The translations under genes were made by a program, and so were the position numbers. Positions 13,101-25,100 of a stretch of 64,000 bases of DNA are shown here, piece by piece. The notes beneath the pieces are model-generated. The model did no database searches. It was not told the origin of the DNA and was given only the letters and a program-made list of their open reading frames with translations. The first letter of the stretch is position 1. Each line of letters begins with the position of its first letter. Origin of the DNA: Limnephilus marmoratus (lineage: Eukaryota > Arthropoda > Insecta > Trichoptera > Limnephilidae); assembly GCA_917880885.1 (NCBI GenBank), contig OU862910.1, positions 55,667,285 through 55,731,284 on the forward strand. Reading direction: 5' to 3'.

Positions 13101-16100
13101 CAATAGAATAAGTATTGTTGTTTACATCATCCGTGATTTTAGTACCGTTTTCACATAAAAACATGTGTATGTTATAATATTTATTTGTAATATAACAATT
13201 TGAAAGCTTATTTCATAACCTTTCAAAAACAGTTTTTAGTGTTCGGCTACGTTCAGAAATGTTTCATTTGTAGAGGTTTAATTGTGAAGCGGTAACAACA
13301 CAAAGTTTTCGTAAAACTGACATTTCGTTTAAGACGTAAAAAGTGAATATTCGCGATAGATCGGAGGGGTTAAACATTAATATTATCAATTGGTTTTATT
13401 AATTGAGCAATCCTTACCTTATTGAGGAGTTCAGGGTTAAGGGCACTGCTGTAGTTCTTCACCAGTGTATCCAGCAGGGTGAGAGTGGACAGCTTCAGGG
13501 CTCGCTGGTTCTTACGCAGGAACGAGCCGAGAATCGGAACTGCATCAGCCTAAATAATGAAATACCAATAGTATCAACAAAAAGAAGAATAAAAAGTAGA
13601 GCAACTTTTGTGAGTTGTGCGAGTGAAAAAATATGTGAGTTCTTACCATGATGGGTCTCAGGTCAATCCTCAGGGGAGAGGCAGCCACTTTAGTCAGGGC
13701 CTTGACGGTGGTCAGTCGGGTTATCTCATTGCGCAACCTCTCCAGGAATATGGGAAGACACACGGGGAGTTCCGCCTATAATATAAACAAAATAATCAAT
13801 GTTAACACAATCCTACCAAAATCTATTTTTAGTGTATATATATATAAAGAAGAGAAACTGTGGCGGAGTGACGTGAGTGATGAAATTTTGCACACTTGAC
13901 CTTCAAAATAGGAGGAAAGTGACTGCATATGCGAGATTTTGACAAACCACCCCATTCCCTTTTGCCTTCACTTTTTGATACTACTACTTGATGAAATTTT
14001 GCATTCCAAATAAGAGGAAAATGTATATTTTTTAAATTTAATTTCTTTTACATTACAAATTTAGATTAAATATGTACATATTAGTAATATTTGCAACACA
14101 TACAATATTTACGTACAATATTTGCAAAAAAAAAGAGATTTACAAATATATCCAAAAAAAAATTCAAGCAGTGGTAGTGGTCAATGAGACTCTTTAAAAA
14201 ATCAGTAGGATTTCCCTTTTGAATCTCTCCTCGCTAAAATATATCGATATAGGGAGAACCATTGGCAGGTTGGTCCTACAGGCAAGAAGACAGAATAATC
14301 TCTAATGACGCTGTCTAAGATAGTCATCAAAAAAATAGAGACTCATGCGCTCAAAAATAGCCGAGTTCTGGATATAACCTCGAAACATCTGATTTCGACA
14401 AACTGTGTAAAGGCACGTTCAGATGTTTCGATTGTTGTTGATCCACTTTTATTTAACGTAAAAAGTTGAATACGATTATTTATTTTATTTATTTATTTAT
14501 TATTAATTTCAATAGCAAGGTTTGTACATGTATGTATAATGTATAGTATAAGTATAGATCCATTTTTTTTTTCACAGACCTCCTCACTAGGATTTCCTGT
14601 TCTGAGGTGGCCTGTAGTTTTTTAAAATATTTGTATTTGGTTATGGATTGACTTTATATCGGATTCATGATGTTTGTAATTTTATTATCACTTTGATCTC
14701 TCAGCCATGTTTTTACTTTTGTTTTAAATATGTTAATTTCCTTTATATTTTTGATTTGATCTGGTAGAGCATTGTATAATTTCATAGCATGGAATTTATT
14801 ATTTCTCTGTCCAAAAGATGTGTTCAAACTGGGAGTAACCAGGATGTTATTGCTTACTGCCCTGGTTGAGTATTTATGTTGGGTAGTGGAGTATTCATAT
14901 ATGTTTTTTTTCAGTTTAAATAAAATATTTTTTGAATAAAGTTTCTGTACATTGAAGACTTGAAAGTTATTAAATATTTCTTCCGTCGGAGTTCTAAGCG
15001 GAACTTTCAGTATTGTCTTTAGTACTCCTTTTTGGGCTATATTGAGTCGCTCTGTGTGAGTGCTCAAGGCAGACCCCCATCCAGTTATACCGTACTCTAT
15101 TTGTGATTGACACAAAGCATAGTATACTTTTTTAATATCGTTTACGTTGAGGATATTACGAATGTTTCTAAAGAAGTATATGTACCTGGTTAGTTTTTTT
15201 GTAATTACGTCAATTTGTGAGTTCCATCGGAGATTATCATCAATTTCAATTCCAAGATATTTGATGCTTTTGGAGTGTGCTATAGTGGGACAGAGGCATG
15301 ATAAGCCTTGATTTTGTTGATAAATTCCTTGGCATGTGTGTAATTTGAGATTTAAGTCCTCCGGCGGCTGCCCTCTGGCTGTTATAGAAAATGTAAGATA
15401 TTTTGTTTTATTAACATTAAGCGTGAGGGAGTTTCTTTTAAGCCAGGTTTGCAGGAGACTAAGCCCGTGTTCCGCTTCTTTGTAAGTATTTATCCAATCT
15501 TTTTCGTTAAATAAAATTACTGTGTCATCAGCAAAACTAATAATTTTTCCTCTTGTTTCTAGGTTACAGATATCATTTATGTATATCAAAAACAATATTG
15601 GTCCAAGTACGCTTCCTTGCGGCACGCCATGGTTGATTAGGAGAGGTTCGCTTTTTCGCTTATTAATTTGAACGCTCTGTGTACGCTCCATCATATAGCT
15701 TTTTAGCAAGTTTAGTGTTGTATTTGTCATACCAATTTTTGTAAGTTTAGCAAAAAGTATTTTGTGGTCTATTGTATCAAAAGCCTTTTGTAAGTCTATG
15801 AAGATTGCCAAAGTTTTTTCTCCACTGTCTAAACTTTTAGTGATCATATCTGTAATTTTTTCTATGGCGTCACTAGTACTTAAGTTCTCCCTAAAACCAT
15901 ACTGTGTTTCGGATAATATTTTATTGTCTTCTAAGTAGGATAAGAGTTGTTTTTTCAATATTCTCTCCAATATTTTTGAAAATGTGTTGAGTAGGCTTAT
16001 TGGTCGGTAATTGTTTATGTCATTTTTACATCCTTGTTTAAAAATTGGTATAACAGTAGCTTTTTTGAGAGCCGTAGGGAATATGCTTTCAGTTATAGAC

Positions 16101-19100
16101 AGGTTGACTAAGTATGTTAGAGGTACGATAAGTTCTTTACAGAGATATTTTATTGCATTGGTTGTGATTAAGTCCTCCCCCGAAGAAACATTTGATTTTA
16201 GAGAAGAAATTGTGTTTTTGATATCATCAGCTGTAATTTGCTTAAACTCGAGTTTCTTTCCTTGTTCAGGGAGTTCATTTATTAGTATAGCGTCATTACA
16301 TTGTGTAGCTTGCTTTGCTAGATTTGATCCTATATTTATGAAAAATTTATTGACGTATTCAAGAATTTGGTCAGGATTATCAGCGTATGTCCTTGGGACA
16401 TTGTTTATATTTAGCACGTCAATTGATGTCATGGTAGCAGATTTAGAACTGGTTATTTCATTAATTATTTGCCACATTTTCCGGGGATTTTGTTTACAAT
16501 CTACAATTTTTTTCTTGTAGTAGGTTTCTTTTGTATACGTAATAACTTTTTTGCAAATGTTTCTATATCTTTTGTAGTATCTTAACATGTGTATATCGTA
16601 TGGATTTTTTTTTAGTTTCTTGTGTAACTCGTCTCTTTTTCTTATGCAGTTTATAACATTCTGTGTAATCCATGGTTTAATGTGTACATTTTTATGTGAG
16701 ATTTTCTTAATAATTTTTGTGGTATTAGAGAGAATATTATTCTGAAAGAGTTCTATGAAGAAATTCCATGCATCATTTGCATTGTTCATACTTTGCAGTT
16801 TTTTCCAATCGGTACATTGTAGATTATGTTTAATGTCATTCCAGTTTATTTCAGTTTTTTCTATTGTTTGTGGTCTTTTCTTGATTTTATTTGACTTGTT
16901 TATTTTTATTGAAAGTATAGTTGTATAATGATCTGTTATAGTTGAGTTAAATACAATAGTTTGAGTAATATCTTTTGTTTTACTCATTATATGATCTATG
17001 CAACTTTCAGTGCTGTCCACTTTTCGAGTAGGTACATTTATTAAGCTTACCAGTCCATGGGATGCTAGCATCTGCAGATATTGAATTCTCTTGGGATGTC
17101 CATTTTCTAGGATATTTATATTTACATCTCCAATAAAAAATATGTTTTTCGTGTCTTTTAGAAGGCAGAGTTCCTCGTCTACGGATTTAAGGAATGGGTC
17201 GATGTTTCTTGTTGAAGGCGATCGGTAGATTGCTAATATAGCCTTTTCTTTTCCGATTTTAATTTTTAGACAATTGGCATCTGTGATAATAATTTCCTCA
17301 ACTTCGGCTTTTATTTCGTTTTTAATGTATATAATTACACCATCGTTTTGTCTTTTGTTATTCAAACTTGAGTAGGTGGTATATCCAGCTATTTCCAAAT
17401 TCATGTATTTATGATTTATCCAACATTCAGTAAGTATTATTATGTGTAGATTAACTTTTAAATATTTCAGTAAAATTTGTAATTCATCAAAATTTTTTCT
17501 GATGCTTCTTATGTTTTTGTGCAATATATTAAAAGAGTTGTTGTTTATCATTGATAGGTCACTTGGTTCCGAGGTTAGTATAGTGTCAGTCATTTTTTTT
17601 ACTTTAATTCATAAATGTTGTTTCGAAGTGCCTTTTTTTACACAATATTTTTAATATCATCTATATGTTTGATGTAGATTATTTTTTCGGTTGGCATTTT
17701 TCGAGTCATTATTTTTCCATCTTTACACCAAACGTAAGAATAGTTTTTTTCTTTGGCAGCTTTTTTGGTTTTCCAGAGCAGTTCCCTTTGATATGGGCTC
17801 AATTCTTCTGCAATATAGATTGTTTCAGTAGTGATGTCTTTTATATCTTCATAATTAATATTTTTCCTTTTAGAGATTAGATTGTCTCTAGTCGTTTTTT
17901 CAGCAAATTCCACTAGCAGTTTTGGTGGCGCATTGTTTCTTCTATCAGGAGTCCTTTTTACTTCAATTATCTCCTTGTGCTGGATATCCATTCCTGCCGC
18001 CGCCGCAACTTTTTTTATTATGTTCACACATTTCAATTTAAGTAGAACCAATTTTGACATTCAAGATGGCGTCAACTGAAATTGTCAGTGCATGCGTCTC
18101 TCTAACTTCTGATGTTCTGCGAGACGAGCTCGAGAAAAGCATAAAAAACGTCGTATTTGGGCGAGAAAATGGATCATGAGAAGGAGTGAATAGGCGCATC
18201 CAACACAATTTTGAAAGAGATGGCCCTAGAAGACTCCGAAGGATATAGAAATCACTTGAGGATGACAGAAAAACAATTTGATGAACTGCTTTCCAAAATT
18301 GGCGATAAAATTTTTCAGAGATGTTTAAATTAATAATAATTACTACTAACTACAGTAACCGGAGAAGCAAGGAAATAATGCATATTTCGTTAAAGTTAGC
18401 TTTACCATAACCTAAAAACGACAACGCCGAACGTCAAAGTTTGACACGGGTAGTTATTGTTATTAGATTTGTACAAATTGTTTTTTCTTTTAATTTATGC
18501 GTATTAATGGTGACGCATGTCTCTGAATATTTACCTCTATTTTCTGTCATTATCATAATATATTGGGTAGGTACCTAGTGTAAATGAAACACATATTATT
18601 TATTGCAGTATCACGGGCATTTCTATTTTTGTACACTTCTTGCTTTTGATCCCAAAGACAGGGATGCATAAATCTGAACATCAAATCATCCGACCATTTC
18701 AGATATTTTTTCATTGAAACGGATTCCATGACGGTAGAAACTAGGAATGTCTAACGAATATTGACATAAACGTTTGATGTCTACTTGTGCCCGCGAGTAA
18801 CTATGGTAACCAAGATGGCGCGGTCATACTCGAACGTCAAAAGTAGACGGGCTATCAACTTTATTTGTTCAACAAAAAACTTGTTCAACTTTGTTGAAAG
18901 AAGGTTCACACCTGTCAATATGCTTTCAAGTGTCGAGTTGATCAACTAAAATTGAACCGTGTGAACCGGCTATAAAGCCCAGGGAGCTAGTATCATATAT
19001 AACAAAAGATAACTGGAGTACAGAAAATTCAATAACATTAAAGATCTCTTGGAGGAGTATCATAAAAAGCAATGACAAAGAATGCTGGAGTACAAAAATC

Positions 19101-22100
19101 AATAAAATGAAAAATCTTTTATAGGAGAAAATACCAGTCAAAAAAAAAAGTAGATACTTCAGTAGACAAAGGAATATAGACAGTATATTTTTTATTACCT
19201 GTAGCTGGTCTCCGAGGTGGCTCAGCAGCTGCCCCATGGTGGCGATGGCCCTCTCCTTAACCTCCTGGTCAATGTCTGCTGCCCGCAGTCGCACCAGCGT
19301 GCAGTCATACATGGGCGCCGTGAAGGCCGCCAGATCTGCGCTTAGCTCCACCGGCTCATCTGCAATTATTATCGAGATATTCGAAATTACAAACATAAAC
19401 AACTTCTTCATGTTGTAGGACCTCTTTAAAAATATCTGATAACTAGAGACAATTGGACCCTTTTTAGTCATCAATGCATTTCGATTTCAGACCAGTAGAC
19501 TAGAGTAACTGTAACTGTACTAACTAGAGTAAACTGATGAGTTTACTCTGGTCTAGTTTAGCACCACAGCAAAGTTCCGTGTTACAATCTGGATGATATT
19601 ACACAGGCATGTTTTACTAACGCTAGGTAATGATATGACGGGGGCTCATTCCAATGTGTACACCAGCAAAGTTGTAATACTGTGAGGTTCTCAATACCAG
19701 TGACTGAGATTACTTGATATATGTTTGGGAATCTTCAATAAAAAAGGAGGTTTGTCGAGATTACAAGTTACTTTTATCGTGAGGTTTACAATAAATATTT
19801 AACTGGACCAAACACCCATTCTATTGGATGCTCTGAGTAATTCTGCCACCAGTGAACTTGACACTGAGGGAGCCCAGCTGTCAATCGTACATCATTGGCT
19901 ATCCCCGTAACATTTGTGCATTGGACATGAAGGGCGACAGTCGTCACTAAGGTACTATCTAACTGACATCTGTTGGAGAGGACTCCCAATCGTTTGCCAT
20001 GCCCTTATTATTTATATACTGTGTCTTCCTCCCAAACAGGTGCTTGTATTATATGTTGGAAACCATCACCCAGCGCTTGCCACCTCGTGGACTTTCACCA
20101 ACCTGTCCCATTGTCTTGTCTATATTTTTCCATACTAACCATATTGTATCTTGTATTTCCCGCAAAGCACTTGCATACTGCTTACTAACAACGTATGCAG
20201 GGACAATGGAGGTCTAAATTCGTTCTAAACTAAATATAGCTTCATTCTTTCAAAAAATTCCTTGCCAGTCTTGAAGTAGTAACCATCTGTTACTTATACC
20301 AGGGTGGGTATGTGGTGGATAACCTCCAATGACATCTGTTGAGATACCTCAAAAACGATAAATAACTACCTAAACTAACGACATCTGTTGAAGGATGTTG
20401 AAACTACATGTATGTATAATCCACTACAAATAATATTTCTCTTTTGTTGAAGTCTGGCAATTTAGCAGCTTCAGTCACTCGAGCGATGGGAATTTTTGGA
20501 TGTTCAGTTTTCGATTTAATAAATATCATGCCTCCGCTAGATCAGCTAGACCACAAGCAGGAGAAGGTGCTAGTAAAAAACATGCTTCAGACTATAACTC
20601 ACTGAGTGGGCGGATGACCTTGACCAGCGCCTGCATGACCCTGAGCGCTTCGGCAGTGATCTTATAGAAGGGATCCCTGACGCAGGCAAGCAGCGCGGGT
20701 AGCAGAGTGGTGGCGTGGGGCCGCAGGGCGGGGCCACATGGGCCCCCTAACACCCACTGTATAAACACCAGTGTGTCTATCTTCATGTTGGACGAGGAGT
20801 TCTTGTCACTGAAACAGACATTTTATTTCTTCTAACACAGCAAACTTATTTTGTGGCACCATTATGATTGAAATTAATAAATTACTTGGTTTTTACCACT
20901 TTTATTGTTTATAAAACTGACATGTTTCGTCAGCAAAGCTGACTTCTTCAGGGTTTTGACAGAACTAGTTAGAACTTAGTTCTGTCAAAACCCTGAAGAA
21001 GTCAGCTTTGCTGACGAAACATGTCGGTTTTATAAACAATAAAAGTGGTAAAAACCAAGTAATTTATTAATTTCAGACATTTTATTATTACTTTGTGTAA
21101 ATTAGAATACTTTGATGGTACTAATAAAGTGAGGAAAAGAATATTAAGAGAGGTAAAATTTTGTTTTATTTATTGAATTTTTTAATTCCACACAGGAGGC
21201 CTTATAAATTCCTTCAGGGCCTATGTCATCTCTGGGGATGCGGCATGGAGGTTATTTTTAGGGAAAGGAAGGAGAGGAAGGGAGGTGAGAATCTGGAGTT
21301 TCAATGTGTCCAGGTTGTCTAGCATGGTCTAGAAAATGTCGGTAACTTGTCATCGCTCTCGAGCACGACTGCAGGCCGCTAACGAACAAATAACAATTCA
21401 CGTTAAATAAATTAGGAACCCTTAGTCGTTGTGAACTGTTGTTTGTTTTTTAGCGGTCTGGAGTCGTGCTCGGGAGCGATGTCAAGTGTCACATAAATAA
21501 TTATGTAACTAATGCAGTTCTTGCTTAGGTGTTTATTTTGTCTATGGTGTTTTTTTGGACACTGGTAATTTTTGGAAAAGAAAGAAGAGCCTTTTTTGGT
21601 TTTTGGTCACTTCCTCCCGGGCAGCCATGGGCTAGCTGTTCGTGAATTAGTCACTCACCATCAAGGTGTTTAATTTTGAGTTTAAACCATGAGAATCTAA
21701 GTAAATTAAAACCTAACCGTACGCGGGTGATTTTTTCGTAACACGCGAGGCTCGTGTACGTATAATTTTTAATGGATGACTTGTAAGTCCCATTCTTTAT
21801 CGATGTGGTTGACCGACGCCGGCAGTGATATTTTCGGGCTTGCTGTAACTTTAAAAGTGTGATTAGTTGTCCCGGTCAAGGGATGTATTTTGGAAATGGG
21901 AATATAAGGAATTCCCGACAGATAAACGGAGTGTTAAGCCCGTGCAATGATGTTTTCGGTCGTGAGATGCCTAACACGCGATTAGAGTACGGCCGGCAAA
22001 TTAATCCGAATCGAATCGTGAATTAACCATCCTCACCCGTCCTGCAATCGTGGCTTTGCCAAAATCGGGAAGACGCTGCTTTTCATCGGCCGAGATTATT

Positions 22101-25100
22101 ATTTACTTGGGACAAGCTCGACATCTCATAAATCTCGCCACGTTGTCTGGGAGCCTGTTCCTACCTCGTTTGGAGACTTTCTTGGGTTATCATCACATCA
22201 CCAATCCATCCTCATGGAAAGCCCTAGGCTGGCTTTCATCCAGGCGCGGACTGGAACGTGCTACCCGTAACATTTCTCGATGGGCCGGCTTTCATCCTGG
22301 CGCGCACCTCTTCAAGGAACATCATCACGGCATTGTTTAGTTAGATAGATAGTTTAGCGAGTCCATCTGGTACGTATGTTTTTATTTGTTTTCCTTTGAT
22401 ACCCTGATGGGAAGTTTGTACACTTCCGTGTTGTTTTTGTGTTCAATACATTATTGTTTAAAAGTCAATATTCTTTGATTTAATTGAATCCCTACCTACT
22501 TGATGGAGAATTACTTGGCCCACTATCCCGAGTTTGGATCTCTGCTCTGCCGCCAGGTAATATTTAATACGAGCCTAATTCGTTACAGTGGCGCCAAACG
22601 TGTAAAATCAGTTATTTTCGGTGCCCGAAACGTACTTCTCTGTCATGTGGGTTAGATTTTTCGGTTTTGGCTGATAATTTTATAGAACTGAATCGGTGTG
22701 TGTGCATTTATTTGGTTATATTTCTGACATTAACCGGTCTGCAGGGATTCTGTGTGTCATTATGAAAATACAACTCTTGTTGTGATAATTGTGATAATTA
22801 TGAGGTTTATTCTCGTTTGTTTACATCGTACAATTATATTGACAGCTACTTTGAGTGTTGCCACTCTGATTAAACAAGGAAAGTAATAAACCTTGAAGTT
22901 TGAACCGGTACTTTTATTTTACGGTACGGAATTATTTTTTCTTTTACTGGCAATTTTTGCATTACCTGTCATCTGTTGTTGATGCGCAGTCAGCTGTTGG
23001 CGTTGTTGTGTTTGCGTCACTGACGTATTGAGAGAATACATTGGTCTAACTGAATGTAATCTTACTGTGCGTTTTTTATAGAGTGCGTAAATAAATATTG
23101 TCTATAAATACAGTTCCTGGTACGTAAGCAATGCGTATAAATACTTGAATACATTGAATTCCTTTTGAATTAATTATAATTTAAAATGAGCAACTTACAT
23201 TCTCAAATCTGAAGGAACCATTTGTACATTATTGTGAGGCAATATTTGCTTGACTTTACCATCATCGTGAGTGTGTGGAAATGTTCATGATGTCTTGTAA
23301 GGGCTGACATTATTGTTAGGCGATTTTAGATAAAACGAGGTTTTATTTATGCTTATATTAATGGAATACTTTTGCTGCATTGAAGGAAATACATTTACAT
23401 AAGTTTTAGGTTGCATAATCGTTATTAATAAACAATAATTTTTTTATTGAATTTATAAGTACAGGGTGTTTGGTAATTAAAGTGTTACGGTGATATTATT
23501 ATTAATTTCAGGGTGGATAATTATATTATTACGTTTAATTAAATATAACTATTTATGAACAATAATTTAATTATAAATTAAATTATTTAAATTTAAATAA
23601 TTTTTTTTATTATTTTGAAAATTTTTTTGTTTTCAACAATGGCGATTTCCGATATTAATGGACTGTCAAAGGAGGAAATGACAAAATTATTAACGGATCG
23701 TGAGATAGTTCCGGAGGCAACATTAGCCAGTATGCGCGAACAGGCTCGTACTTTTAATAGAAGTTTGAAAGAAGGAGGTACTTCCAATATGAATATAGGT
23801 GATGATAATACAGGGAGTGGTTCAAATATGAATATAGGTAATGATAATACAGTTAGTTTAGAAAAGACTACAACCGTAATTAATAATTATTACCAGTCGC
23901 CTATTCCTCCAACTTCTTCTTCGTCCGTTCATTCTTGGGGTTTAAAATTTTCTGGGTCTTCGGATGTCAGAGATTTCATTTTACGCATATAAGAATTATC
24001 CAGATGCCGGAAGGTGGAGTTGTCCGCGGTTGTTACCTCTTTCTCTGACCTCCTGGAGGGAAGGGCACTTTCCTGGTTTAGAACTATTTTTGATGATTCT
24101 TTGTCTTGGTCAACTTTGAAAAAGCTCCTCATTGCTCGTTTTGACGTTTGTACCAATCAAACGGAAGCTTTAAAAGCCTTGTTCGCTATGAAGCAAAAAT
24201 TTAACCAGGCTATAGTGGAATATGTCGAAGATGTTCAGTTAGCAAACTTAAGGCTGGATGTTCCGCTTTCTGAGGAACAATTGGTGGACTTAGTCTGTGA
24301 CAGTCTACAACCGAAGTATGCCTTGGCCATTGCCTATTTCTCGGAAAAGAATCTTTCAGCTTTAGTAAGTGTATGCCGTAAATTCGAAAAGCTTTCGGTA
24401 GACAAACCTGTACCTCAATTTAATTCATCTCCGCGAGTTCCTTTTCCTAAAACGTCGTATTCTCATCGGGTTCCATATTCTCAACCGTCGCACTCGCCAC
24501 GAGCTCAAGGCTCGTACTCTCCCCGCGCTACTTATAATCAAGCTTCCTTTTCTCCACGCGCGTCTTCTCCTAGTTCTGCTTTTAATAGTAAGAAAACTTT
24601 TAATTGTTTCTATTGTAAGGAACAGGGGCATACGAAACAATTTTGTCAAAAATGGAAAAGGGATTCTCTTAAGCATAATGAAACGAACAAGTTTAATTCA
24701 AAAAACTAGCCGACGATCTTTTGCGTTCTGTGCACAAGGATGACAGGAGGTCGTCGTCAGTTCCTAGTAATGTATCTAAGTTTACCACGCACAACATGGA
24801 CGCATGTGTGCCGTTAGCTGATTGTGGACGTGATGTTAGACCACATGTTAATATTAAAATTAAGAATTTGGTTTTTTCAGGGCTTTTGGACAGTGGAGCT
24901 ACTGTCAGTTGTTTCGGGGGTTCTGTGTATAATTTTTTCATAAGTTTAGGATATAAGTTAAATAAGTTAGATTCCTACGTTACCACCGCGGATGGCAAAC
25001 GTCAGGATATAATTGGTACTATGCGAGTACTAGTATTGTATAATAATATTAAGAAATATATTAAGTTTTTCGTTATACCGTCTCTGTCCTCTTCAATTGT

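Larger units (their letters stand above)
14472..18062 (-). mobile_element. L2/CR1-like LINE, two open ORFs, 5'-truncated
   Basis: Minus-strand non-LTR retrotransposon of the Jockey superfamily in the broad sense (L2, CR1, Crack or Daphne-like; clade not resolved by eye). ORF1 remnant 17638-18060 and ORF2 14654-17593 are separated by 44 bp. The 3' UTR has the self-complementary pair GAAATCCTAGTGAGGAGG-type sequence near 14575-14625. The 3' end is an AATAAAT microsatellite at 14472-14515. It lies in the intron between exons 12 and 11, in CAND1 orientation. Confidence 0.88.

Noticed and set aside
16011..16520. 169-codon plus-strand open frame
   Set aside because: It lies opposite the LINE ORF2 and is explained as its antisense shadow.
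19515..19556. Short hairpin (CTAGAGTAAACT ... AGTTTACTCTGG)
   Set aside because: Small imperfect hairpin in AT-rich intron, not distinguishable from chance without other copies.
22050..22340. 96-codon open frame in both gypsy LTRs
   Set aside because: Present because the LTRs are copies of each other; no recognised similarity and one non-synonymous difference out of two total changes. Not called as a gene.
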